The position numbers and the translations under genes were made by a program. A stretch of 64,000 nt of DNA from Candidatus Gastranaerophilales bacterium (lineage in GTDB: Bacteria; Cyanobacteriota; Vampirovibrionia; Gastranaerophilales; Gastranaerophilaceae): positions 1-64,000 of the forward strand of contig CALVEV010000029.1 of assembly GCA_944326685.1 (NCBI GenBank), read 5' to 3'. Shown one piece after another: positions 24,849 to 33,437 of this stretch. The notes under the pieces are model-generated. The model was not told the origin of the DNA, ran no database searches, and worked only from the letters and a program-made list of their open reading frames with translations. Position 1 is the first letter of the stretch. Each line of letters opens with the position of its first letter.

Positions 24849-25412
24849 ATGAAAAAGATTTACACAAACATACACGATTTTTGGTTCCAAATTCCTGAAA
24901 AAATTAGGTTTGTTTTTATCGGAGGATTCAATTCTCTTGTATCATTTGTTATGTTTGTTTTTCTTATTCATTTTTTTGCTCAATTTTTTGTAGATGATAC
25001 AACAAGATTATATAATTATGTTAGAATACACCATATTCCTGTATTAGAACATATTTCTTTTATTCAATTTATTAGACAATTCTCACTTGCCCTAGCTTGG
25101 TTACTATCATCTTTTGTGTCTTTTACAACACAAAGATTATTAGTATTTAGAGCAAGAGGACAAGCTTCTGTTGTAAAACAATACATAAAATGCCTTTATA
25201 CTTGGTTTATCGGATATTTGATTAATGCAATTACTCTTGAAATTTTTGCACAATTATTTGAAAAAATTGACCTATTCCCTCCTGTTATTGAAACAGATAT
25301 TGCACAAGCATTTGCACTTGTATTCTCTGCTGTGTCAACTTACATTCTATTTAAATATTTTGCTTTTAAAAAGAAAAAAAACTTACACATTGAAAACAAT
25401 CAAACTATTTAA
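24849..25412 (+). CDS. GtrA-like membrane protein
   Basis: Start taken at MKKIYTNIHDFW (24849), 10 bases after TATAAT; the frame upstream from TTG 24768 overlaps the promoter. The 187-residue protein has four TM segments with family features IRFVFIGGFNSLVSFVMFVFL near the N-terminus and YILFKYFAFKKKK at the end. GtrA proteins are thought to help move polyprenyl-linked sugars across the inner membrane. The adjacent divergent rmlA supports a role in surface-sugar decoration (inference). Confidence 0.82.
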   Translation: MKKIYTNIHDFWFQIPEKIRFVFIGGFNSLVSFVMFVFLIHFFAQFFVDDTTRLYNYVRIHHIPVLEHISFIQFIRQFSLALAWLLSSFVSFTTQRLLVFRARGQASVVKQYIKCLYTWFIGYLINAITLEIFAQLFEKIDLFPPVIETDIAQAFALVFSAVSTYILFKYFAFKKKKNLHIENNQTI

Positions 25413-25464
25413 TGTTTGTTTACAATTTGAATTACAATAAATGCTTTGTTACAATTGAATTATT

Positions 25465-26736
25465 ATGATGAAATTATCTAGCGAAGAAGTTTTGAGAGTT
25501 ATACCGTCGTTTTTTGAAACAAATCTAAATTCGGATGTTTCTGCTACGACTGTTTTTGAACGACTTAATAAAATATTTGATTTTGAACAAGCATATATTT
25601 ATTATTTGAATCCTGCTGGAGCTCAATTGAAATTTTCTGCTAATAATGATAATGAATTCATTATTGATAAAATTTTTGAACTTACGCCTAAAGTTATTGA
25701 AAAAATGTACAATGATGAAGGGTACTTATTAGATAATAATTCTGAAATTATCAAATCTTTAAAAATATTAGACTGTAAATCATTTATGCTACAAAAGTTA
25801 GGAATAGGTTCAACGGTTTTCGGATTTATTATTCTTGCAAAAAAAGAAAATAAATTCTATAACGAAATTGATTTGAATGTTCTTAAATCTTGCACATTAA
25901 TTATGTCGTATCTTATCAAAGATTTAGAACTTTCTAATGTGTTTAAAATTCAGCTTAAAGCATTAAAAGACGGTATTGTTGAAAAAAATGAAGCTTTAAA
26001 AGTTATAAAAGAACAAAATGAAAAAATATTAGAAGCAGATAAAGCTAAAAATGAATTTTTAGCAAACGTTTCTCACGAATTAAGAACTCCATTGAATGCG
26101 ATTTTAGGTTTTTCTGAAATCTTATCAACTAATCTATATGGAGTCTTAAATCCTAAACAAGCTGAATACATACAAGACATAAGAGTGTCAGGAATTCATC
26201 TTTTAAGCATGATTAATGAAATTCTTGATATATCAAAAATTGAGGCTAAAGCAGTTAAATTAGTTCGTTCAACTTTTAATATCTCAAGAGCTTTAGACGA
26301 AGTTGTTAACATTCTAGAACCTTTAGCTATTAAAAAAGAAATTAAATTGAACAAAATTCTAAAAGAAGATTTTGAAGTTTATGCAGATTATCAGAAAATT
26401 CAACAAATACTTTATAATTTAGTTAATAACGCAATTAAATTTAGCCCTGAAAATGGACAAGTTGATATTGAAGGAACTATTGAAGATAAAATCTTCTCAA
26501 TAAAAGTCCACGATAATGGAATTGGAATCGATAAAAAGTATCATGGGAAAATATTTGCAAAATTTGTTCAACTTGATAGCGCATACACCAAAAAAGAAAG
26601 CTCTACAGGACTTGGACTTACTATTACAAAAGAATTAGTAGAACTTCACGGTGGAAAAATTTCATTAAAAAGTGAAGTAAATAATGGGTCTACATTTATT
26701 ATTGATATCCCACTTATTCAAGAACCTCAAGAATAA
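25465..26736 (+). CDS. GAF-type sensor histidine kinase (soluble)
   Basis: A 423-residue cytoplasmic sensor with no TM segment. Residues about 1-160 resemble a GAF domain. A coiled linker (about 165-195) leads to the HisKA dimerisation domain NVSHELRTPLNAILGFSEIL, with the phosphorylated His near residue 203. The HATPase domain follows: YNLVNNAIKFSPENG (N box), VHDNGIGIDKKY (G1), and SSTGLGLTITKELVELHGG (G2). No response regulator is adjacent; the orphan receiver at 18971 is a possible partner. Extended -10 TGTTACAAT lies nine bases before ATG. Confidence 0.92.
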   Translation: MMKLSSEEVLRVIPSFFETNLNSDVSATTVFERLNKIFDFEQAYIYYLNPAGAQLKFSANNDNEFIIDKIFELTPKVIEKMYNDEGYLLDNNSEIIKSLKILDCKSFMLQKLGIGSTVFGFIILAKKENKFYNEIDLNVLKSCTLIMSYLIKDLELSNVFKIQLKALKDGIVEKNEALKVIKEQNEKILEADKAKNEFLANVSHELRTPLNAILGFSEILSTNLYGVLNPKQAEYIQDIRVSGIHLLSMINEILDISKIEAKAVKLVRSTFNISRALDEVVNILEPLAIKKEIKLNKILKEDFEVYADYQKIQQILYNLVNNAIKFSPENGQVDIEGTIEDKIFSIKVHDNGIGIDKKYHGKIFAKFVQLDSAYTKKESSTGLGLTITKELVELHGGKISLKSEVNNGSTFIIDIPLIQEPQE

Positions 26737-26741
26737 AATTA

Positions 26742-27983
26742 TTAAATATCCAAAGTTGCACAAATATCTTTTCGGTAATTTTTGCCTTCAAAATTTATAA
26801 ATTCTAATTCTTCGTATAAACCAAGTTTCGCTCTTGATAAGGTTTTAGCTGATTTTGTAACTACCAAAACTCTATCACCTTGCGTTTCATATTCTAAATA
26901 CTCATTACGTTTTGTATTCAAATGCGCAACAATAGTATCATCTTGTAATTCATCTAATCCTTCAATTACCGAATTTTTATATTTTCCACAAGATAAAACT
27001 CCTGATACTGCAAACTCATCCTTTAACGGAATACAGTCATAATCATCTGAGAAAGATCCGATTGAGCAAGCTTCCATTAATTTATAAATATCATGGTCTA
27101 TTAATGATAATATACATTGTGCATCATGATTTCTTAAAAAAGTATTGCATTCAATTATAGATATTGTATCTTCTTTTGTAAGAATTCCGTCAATACCGAT
27201 AATTCCCAAATAAGGAGTTCCTTGTTGCTCTAAATAATCAACTAAAGGATATGCAATTTCTGAAACTAAATAAGCAATATGGTCATCTGTTAATTTTAGA
27301 CATGGAGAATACGCTCCCATACCAGAAGTTAGAACTCCTCCATCACCTTCTAATGCAAATTTATAATCTACAATTGAACCAATTGGAAGTACTTTATAAC
27401 CATCTGTCATTACGTACAAAGTAAAATTAGTTCCATATACATATTCTTCTATTATAACTTTTTCTTCGCCTGAAAAGAAACAATCTTCGATAAATGCTTT
27501 TGCAATTGTTTCTGTAGGACAAACCATTACTGAATTTGAAGGCTTATGTTTATCTGTTTTTACAACAACTGGCATTTGACAATTTTTTAGATAATCAAAA
27601 GCTAATTGTTTTTTCTCAAAAATACCAAATCTTGGAGTTGGTATTTTGAGTTTATACATTAATTTTTTACCAATAGATTTACTTGTCGCAAAACTTGCAG
27701 CAGATGCAGATGGTGCAAAAATTCTTAAATTATTAATCTCAAAAAGTCTTGCAATATCAGCTTCTATTGCTATTTCTGACGAACAAATTGTAAATGAAAT
27801 ATCATTTTCTAATGCAAAATCTACTAATTCTGCAACACTATTTTCTCTTATGTCTACAACTGTTGCAAACTCTGATATTGCATCATTACCTGGGGCAACA
27901 AATACATTGAAACTTTCTGATAAAATTTTTGCTAATGAATATTCTTTTGCAGAATTTCCAATAATTAATATATTTTTTTTCAT
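26742..27983 (-). CDS. purD: Phosphoribosylamine-glycine ligase (GAR synthetase), divergent
   Basis: ATP-grasp enzyme of purine synthesis joining phosphoribosylamine and glycine. The 413-residue length and layout fit PurD: an N-terminal Rossmann start (NILIIGNSAKEYSLAKIL), a preATP-grasp region, PVVVKTDKHKPSNSVMV, and DGGVLTSGMGAYSP in place of the usual TGGMGAYSP. The normally strict motif near the metal site (N-x-RFGDPE-x-Q) reads ECNTFLRNHDAQ here: Glu and Asn are kept but RFGDPE is lost. It may be a diverged PurD or a PurD-like ligase with another substrate. Other pur genes are not adjacent. Confidence 0.78.
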   Translation of the reverse strand: MKKNILIIGNSAKEYSLAKILSESFNVFVAPGNDAISEFATVVDIRENSVAELVDFALENDISFTICSSEIAIEADIARLFEINNLRIFAPSASAASFATSKSIGKKLMYKLKIPTPRFGIFEKKQLAFDYLKNCQMPVVVKTDKHKPSNSVMVCPTETIAKAFIEDCFFSGEEKVIIEEYVYGTNFTLYVMTDGYKVLPIGSIVDYKFALEGDGGVLTSGMGAYSPCLKLTDDHIAYLVSEIAYPLVDYLEQQGTPYLGIIGIDGILTKEDTISIIECNTFLRNHDAQCILSLIDHDIYKLMEACSIGSFSDDYDCIPLKDEFAVSGVLSCGKYKNSVIEGLDELQDDTIVAHLNTKRNEYLEYETQGDRVLVVTKSAKTLSRAKLGLYEELEFINFEGKNYRKDICATLDI

Positions 27984-28080
27984 AACCCAATATTAGCATA
28001 AAACTTACCCACCGTAAACAGGAGTTGTGTTTATTTTTTCATGTTATAATCTCATTGACACTAAAAGAAAGGAGAACTTT

Positions 28081-29280
28081 ATGTGGGAAAAAGACGTAGA
28101 TATTAATCAAGTTCGTGAAATTAGAACAAGAACTCTTGTTTACTTCGGATGTGGTGCAATAGAAAAAATAGAAGATATTGCAAAAGATTTAAAAGCTAAA
28201 GGTGTAGACAAGCTTGTTGTTATGTCAGGACGTAACGCATATAAATCTACAGGAGCTTGGGACTATGTTGAAAAAGCTCTTAAAAATAATGGTCTTGGAT
28301 ATATTAATTACGACAAAGTAACTCCAAACCCTACTACTCAAGCAATTGATGAAGCTGCTCAAATGGCTAAAGAATTTGGTGCTAAAGCAGTTATTACAAT
28401 TGGTGGAGGTTCTCCAACTGATGCTGGTAAATCTGTTGCTATTTTATTAAAATATCAAGACAAAACTGCAGCTGATATTTATGAATTCAAATTCACTCCT
28501 GAAGAAGCTGCACCTATCGTGGCTATAAATCTTACTCACGGTACAGGTTCTGAAACTAACAGATTTGCTGTTGCTACAATTCTAGAAAAGAATTACAAAC
28601 CTGCAATCGCTTATGATTGTATTTATCCAACATATGCTATTGATGATCCTAAATTAATGGCTAAATTGTCTCCTAAACAAACAAGATATGTTTCAATTGA
28701 TGCTGTTAACCACGTTGTAGAAGCAGCTACATCTAAAGTAGCTTCTCCTTATTCTATTTCATTAGCAAGAGAAGTTATTGAACTTGTTGGAAAATATTTA
28801 CCTAAAGCTATTGCAAATGCTGATGACTTAGAAGCTAGATATTTCTTATGCTATGCTGCTATGATGGCAGGTGTTGCATTTGATAACGGCTTATTACACT
28901 ATACTCACGCACTTGAACACCCATTAAGTGCTCTTAAACCTGATTTCTCTCACGGTTTAGGTTTAGCTATTTTATTACCTGCTGTTATTAGAAATATTTA
29001 TGCGGCTAAAGCTGATACTTTGGCTTATATCTTAGAACCTATCGTTCCTGGATTGAAAGCTGAAGCGGCTGATACTGAAAAAGCTGCAACAGGGGTTTAC
29101 GAATGGTTAAAATCTGTTGATGTTCCTAACAAACTTAAAGATGAAGGGTTCTCTGAAGCTGATGTGGAAACATTAACTAATTTAGCGTTCACTACACCTT
29201 CTCTTGATGGTTTACTTTCTATAGCTCCAACTAATGCTGATAAAAAAGCAGTTGAAACTATTTATCGTGAATCTTTATAA
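28081..29280 (+). CDS. Iron-containing alcohol dehydrogenase
   Basis: Group III Fe-dependent, NAD(P)H-linked alcohol dehydrogenase; 399 residues from ATG 28081 (AAAGGAGA upstream; the frame from 28027 has no site). Motifs: ITIGGGSPTDAGKSVA (nucleotide binding), NLTHGTGSETNRFAV, DAVNHVVEA, HYTHALEHPLSAL and FSHGLGLAILLP (metal-binding His residues). Likely reduces acetaldehyde or butyraldehyde to the alcohol in fermentation. Its last 19 bases overlap the convergent TPR gene. Confidence 0.93.
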   Translation: MWEKDVDINQVREIRTRTLVYFGCGAIEKIEDIAKDLKAKGVDKLVVMSGRNAYKSTGAWDYVEKALKNNGLGYINYDKVTPNPTTQAIDEAAQMAKEFGAKAVITIGGGSPTDAGKSVAILLKYQDKTAADIYEFKFTPEEAAPIVAINLTHGTGSETNRFAVATILEKNYKPAIAYDCIYPTYAIDDPKLMAKLSPKQTRYVSIDAVNHVVEAATSKVASPYSISLAREVIELVGKYLPKAIANADDLEARYFLCYAAMMAGVAFDNGLLHYTHALEHPLSALKPDFSHGLGLAILLPAVIRNIYAAKADTLAYILEPIVPGLKAEAADTEKAATGVYEWLKSVDVPNKLKDEGFSEADVETLTNLAFTTPSLDGLLSIAPTNADKKAVETIYRESL

Positions 29281-30671
29281 GAGTTTATGCTTGAGCCAAT
29301 ATTTAATATTTGACTCGCAAAAAATTCAATATATGATTGGCAGTCCAAACCTAGTTTGGACTGTTTTATTCCTGTCTTAGGGTCAAATAATTGAGAATTA
29401 TATACACATAATTTTTTTGACGGTATTTTATACAAATATATTTCTGCTGATATATTTGGTATTTCCGTAGATTTATATTTCCTCAATGTTTTTGGAATTA
29501 TACGAATGTCGTTTATTGAATCATTTGGAAGCAAACGATTTGTTGAATCAATTAATGTCTTATTATATTTTTCGATAACTGTATCACCTAATTTATAGAT
29601 TACTTCTACTTTCATATCTTTTATTGACATACCTGAAGTATTTTGTATATTAAATTTTAATAATATCTTATATTTATTACCAACTTTATATAAGACTTTG
29701 TCTGTCATTTTAAAAGATACATCTTTTACTGAAATTAAATTAATATAAACATAATCTAATAATGATTTTGCTCTAAATTCATATAATTTTGCCTTATTAT
29801 AATCTCCTTCATATTCATATATATCAACAAGTTTTAGCAATAAATCATAATATGCTGTATAATCAACTTGAGTTGGATATTCTTTAAATAATTTACTAAA
29901 ATATTTATAAGATAGTTCTGGGTCTGTATTAGCCATCATTAAGGCTAGTTTATATCTTATTATAAAATCTTTTGGATTAACTTTTTCTGCGACTTGTAAG
30001 AAGTGAACAGCTTCTTCTACTTGATTGGAATTAACAGCTATATCTGCAAGTAAAACTGCGGTTTCTGATAATCTTGTATTTAAAGACTTCATATATTTTA
30101 TGCCTGGTCTTGAAAGTTTAGTCCAATAATAACGAGCTCTTTCATATTCTTTTAATGCATAATAATATTGCTGTTTACTATAATATACATCTCCTTTTTT
30201 CCTATACAAATAAGATTGATATCTTATTAATGCAGGATTTGCAATTTGTGGGAATTCTTCTATTATTTCTTGTGCTTCATCAAAGCGAGATTGTTCAATA
30301 TAAAAAGCTGCAAGCTCATATAATGGTCTATATATATTCAATGGAGCTTTCGCTACTGCTTTTTTATAATAATATTCTGCTTTATCAAATTCTTTAATAA
30401 CATTATATAAATACCCTAAATGCATATCTATACGATAATCATCAGGATAATTCATTTCTAAATTAATATTTTGTTCAATTACAGTATTTCTAATATATTC
30501 ATTCAAAACTTTTTCATTATAATTAGAAGATGAATTATTTATTACATCATATTGAGCATAATAAATTATTCCACCAGAAAAAATACAAGCCGCCAATAAT
30601 GTCCATAATATTGTTGATACATATGGCCAGATATTTATTTTAATTTTAATGTTAAATTTAAATTTATTCAT
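29262..30671 (-). CDS. Membrane-anchored TPR-repeat protein
   Basis: A 469-residue protein with one N-terminal TM helix (about residues 13-35, ILWTLLAACIFSGGIIYYA), then TPR-like repeats through about residue 290 (LGYLYNVIKEFDKAEYYYKKAVAKAP and similar). The C-terminal beta-rich region (VSFKMTDKVLYKVGNKYKILLKFNIQNTSG) looks like a FxLYD/DUF3426-type domain. The TPR part would face the periplasm. It overlaps mgtC by 8 bases and ends the minus-strand ABC transporter operon. Exact role unknown. Confidence 0.75.
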   Translation of the reverse strand: MNKFKFNIKIKINIWPYVSTILWTLLAACIFSGGIIYYAQYDVINNSSSNYNEKVLNEYIRNTVIEQNINLEMNYPDDYRIDMHLGYLYNVIKEFDKAEYYYKKAVAKAPLNIYRPLYELAAFYIEQSRFDEAQEIIEEFPQIANPALIRYQSYLYRKKGDVYYSKQQYYYALKEYERARYYWTKLSRPGIKYMKSLNTRLSETAVLLADIAVNSNQVEEAVHFLQVAEKVNPKDFIIRYKLALMMANTDPELSYKYFSKLFKEYPTQVDYTAYYDLLLKLVDIYEYEGDYNKAKLYEFRAKSLLDYVYINLISVKDVSFKMTDKVLYKVGNKYKILLKFNIQNTSGMSIKDMKVEVIYKLGDTVIEKYNKTLIDSTNRLLPNDSINDIRIIPKTLRKYKSTEIPNISAEIYLYKIPSKKLCVYNSQLFDPKTGIKQSKLGLDCQSYIEFFASQILNIGSSINSYKDSR

Positions 30672-31386
30672 TTACACCTTGTATTGATATAGAATCAACA
30701 CCTGCAAGCTTTTCTATCTTCTTATATAATGATTGAACTGGTTTTCTTGATACTATTTCTACGGTCATACTTACTTTTATTTTGTCCGGATTTTCAAATA
30801 ATTTTTGAATTTTTAAAGCATCAACTTTTTTAAAGTTTTCTGTCATAAAATCTTTTATATTATCTACTTCTTCTTGTTGACAGAATAATGTAACTTTCAT
30901 TCTTCTTATATTTTTTGATGAATTACTTAAAACTTTTCTTTCAAAAACTCTTATTAGAGTTAATACTAAAACTGATGCAAGAGTTGATAAAGTTGCGATT
31001 CCATACATTCCGCTACCACAAGCCATACCAATACTTGCAGCCATCCATAATGTTGCAGCTGTTGTTAAACCAAATACTGTTGGACCATTCCTCAAAACTG
31101 TTCCTGCACCAATAAAACCGATACCTGTTACAATCTGAGCTGCTACACGAGCGGTATCTCTTATACCATTTGGATGATATTCTGGAATATCACCTGAAAA
31201 CATTGGAAATCCATAAATTGATATTAATGTAAATACACAAGCTCCTAAACATACCAATATATGTGTTCTTAACCCTGCATATTTATTTGTAATTTCTCTT
31301 TCAAAACCTAATATAAATCCTAAAGCAATTGCTGATAGAATTCTTATACCAAATTCTATATCCATAGGTCCAATTATGTTTTCCAT
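30664..31386 (-). CDS. MgtC/SapB-family membrane protein
   Basis: A 240-residue protein with five TM segments. Family features include ALGFILGFEREITNKYAGLRTHILVCLGACVFTLIS and ARVAAQIVTGIGFIGAGTVLRNG, then a cytoplasmic ACT-like C-terminal domain (about residues 165-240). MgtC proteins influence magnesium or acid homeostasis and can regulate ATP synthase, but many chromosomal members are uncharacterised. It is transcribed behind the oligopeptide permease genes. Confidence 0.88.
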   Translation of the reverse strand: MENIIGPMDIEFGIRILSAIALGFILGFEREITNKYAGLRTHILVCLGACVFTLISIYGFPMFSGDIPEYHPNGIRDTARVAAQIVTGIGFIGAGTVLRNGPTVFGLTTAATLWMAASIGMACGSGMYGIATLSTLASVLVLTLIRVFERKVLSNSSKNIRRMKVTLFCQQEEVDNIKDFMTENFKKVDALKIQKLFENPDKIKVSMTVEIVSRKPVQSLYKKIEKLAGVDSISIQGVNE

Positions 31387-31407
31387 ACTATTCTCCGAAT
31401 CTGTCTT

Positions 31408-32466
31408 TTACTCTCTTATTTTTCCTTTTGGATCTAATATATCTCTTATTGTATCACCTATTAAGTTAAATGATAATACTGCAACAAAAATTAAAAATCC
31501 TGGTGTCAAAAGCCAAGGTCTATATAATATATTAATGTATTCTTGAGCTTCTTTCAACATGTTTCCCCAACTTGCATCAGGCTGTTGTATACCTAAACCC
31601 AAAAAACTCAATCCTGATTCTGCCAATATATATGATGGTACTGACAAGGTCATAGCAATTATTACATAGCTTGTTGTTTGAGGAAGAATATGTTTCAAGA
31701 TTATTCTTAAATTCGATGCACCAATTGTTTTTGCAGCTGACACGAATTCTTCGTTTTTAATAGATAAAACCATACCTCTTACAACTCTTGCAAAACCTGA
31801 CCAACCAATCAATGCTAGAATCACAACTATTAATGTGAATCGTTGTGTGCTTGTCATATTAGACGGTAATATAGCAGCCAATATTATTAACAAATAAAAA
31901 CTTGGAATTGCCATAACAGCTTCTGCAAAACGCATCATTATATTATCTACCCAACCACCAAAATAACCTGATATTCCACCATATATTAAACCTATCGGGA
32001 ACAAGATAAATAATGACAAAAATCCTATTGTTAAAGAAATTCTACCGCCAAATAACAATCTTGAAAAAACATCACGACCATTAATATCAGTACCAAGTAA
32101 ATACAACCTACCTGTTTTTTCAACTCCAAATAAGTGAATATTTGTTTTTATCAAACCTAAAAATTTATATTCTTCACCACGATTAAACGGTTTTATATAA
32201 TACTTATGAGATTTATCTAACGTATAAACTGCCTGATATAATTCAGGAACGAATTCTCGTTTATAGTTATAAGTATATGGTCTTGAGAATTTCCCGTTTT
32301 CATCTATTACAAAGATTTTAGATGGTGGAGCATAAGATTGGTTTCTATCAGAAAAATCTTTTGAATAAGGTGCAATAAAATCTGCAAATAATATCATAAG
32401 ATACATTACAACCAAAATTATAAATGCAATACTAGCATATTTATCTTTCATTATTTCTCTAATCAT
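31408..32466 (-). CDS. Peptide ABC transporter permease (OppC/DppC type)
   Basis: A 352-residue inner-membrane permease. An N-terminal TM helix is followed by a long periplasmic segment (about residues 35-120, longer than usual), then five TM helices with EFVSAAKTIGASNLRIILKHILPQ, the EAA loop that contacts the ATPase. LAESGLSFLGLGIQQPDASWGNML is typical of OppC. It overlaps the OppB-like gene by 4 bases. No OppD or OppF ATPase gene follows. Confidence 0.92.
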   Translation of the reverse strand: MIREIMKDKYASIAFIILVVMYLMILFADFIAPYSKDFSDRNQSYAPPSKIFVIDENGKFSRPYTYNYKREFVPELYQAVYTLDKSHKYYIKPFNRGEEYKFLGLIKTNIHLFGVEKTGRLYLLGTDINGRDVFSRLLFGGRISLTIGFLSLFILFPIGLIYGGISGYFGGWVDNIMMRFAEAVMAIPSFYLLIILAAILPSNMTSTQRFTLIVVILALIGWSGFARVVRGMVLSIKNEEFVSAAKTIGASNLRIILKHILPQTTSYVIIAMTLSVPSYILAESGLSFLGLGIQQPDASWGNMLKEAQEYINILYRPWLLTPGFLIFVAVLSFNLIGDTIRDILDPKGKIRE

Positions 32467-33437
32467 TTACCTACCCCCCTTATTCTAGGATCGGTAATAA
32501 TCAATAAAATATCAGCAAGTAAATTTCCTAATACCAACATTATTGAACCCATCATCAATGATGCCATTACCAAATTTATATCTGATTTCATAACTGCTTC
32601 TAATATTAAACGCCCCAACCCTGGGTATTGAAATACATACTCTGTTAATGCTGCACCACTCAATAATCCTGCAAATTCAAATCCTAACAATGTAATCAAA
32701 GGATTTAAGGCATTTCTAAGTGCATGTTTAAATATAACCTGCCATTCTGATAAGCCCTTTGCTCTTGCAAATTTAATGTATTCAGAATCCATTACATCCA
32801 ACATATTTGCTCGCATTTGACGCTGCAAACCTGATAAAGATATTGTAAACAATACTGTTACAGGCAATACCAAATGTTTAGATAAATCTAATATTTTACC
32901 TCCTAAAGACATCTCATCAAAATCAAAACTCGTTAAGCCACCAACAGGAAACCAAGATGTTTTCACGGCAAAAATCAATAACAATATTGCAAAGAAAAAT
33001 GACGGAATTGCCATTCCAATACTGGATAAAACTGTTAATAATCTATCAAATTGACTTTTATGAAAAACTGCACCTAAAATCCCCAAAGGTACACCAACCA
33101 ACCAAGTCATAAATATTACAATACTTGTAAGAAGTAATGTATTAGGTATTCTTTCTTTCAATTTATCAGCAACTCTTTCTCCGGATGATGTTACTCCTAA
33201 ATCACCTCTTACAAAAGATGATGCCCATTTCCCATATTGTACAGGTATTGGTTTATCCAAGCCCAATCTTTGAGTTTCTTTTTGTAATGTCTCTTGAGAT
33301 ATTGATGGATTTAACCTTAATTCTGCCAAAGGATCTATTGGGCTTAGTCTTATTATGAAAAAGCTGATTATTGATACAATGAACAATAACGGCAATGTTT
33401 GAATTATTCGTTTTAAGATATATTTTATAATATTCAT
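32463..33437 (-). CDS. Peptide ABC transporter permease (OppB/DppB type)
   Basis: A 324-residue permease with six TM segments. Features: ILKRIIQTLPLLFIVSIISFFIIRLSPIDPL (N-terminal helix), RLGLDKPIPVQYGKW, the EAA loop YIKFARAKGLSEWQVIFKHALRNAL, and EYVFQYPGLGRLILEAV. It pairs with the OppC-like gene and the solute-binding lipoprotein by 4-base overlaps on both sides, so stoichiometric translation is likely. Confidence 0.93.
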   Translation of the reverse strand: MNIIKYILKRIIQTLPLLFIVSIISFFIIRLSPIDPLAELRLNPSISQETLQKETQRLGLDKPIPVQYGKWASSFVRGDLGVTSSGERVADKLKERIPNTLLLTSIVIFMTWLVGVPLGILGAVFHKSQFDRLLTVLSSIGMAIPSFFFAILLLIFAVKTSWFPVGGLTSFDFDEMSLGGKILDLSKHLVLPVTVLFTISLSGLQRQMRANMLDVMDSEYIKFARAKGLSEWQVIFKHALRNALNPLITLLGFEFAGLLSGAALTEYVFQYPGLGRLILEAVMKSDINLVMASLMMGSIMLVLGNLLADILLIITDPRIRGVGK

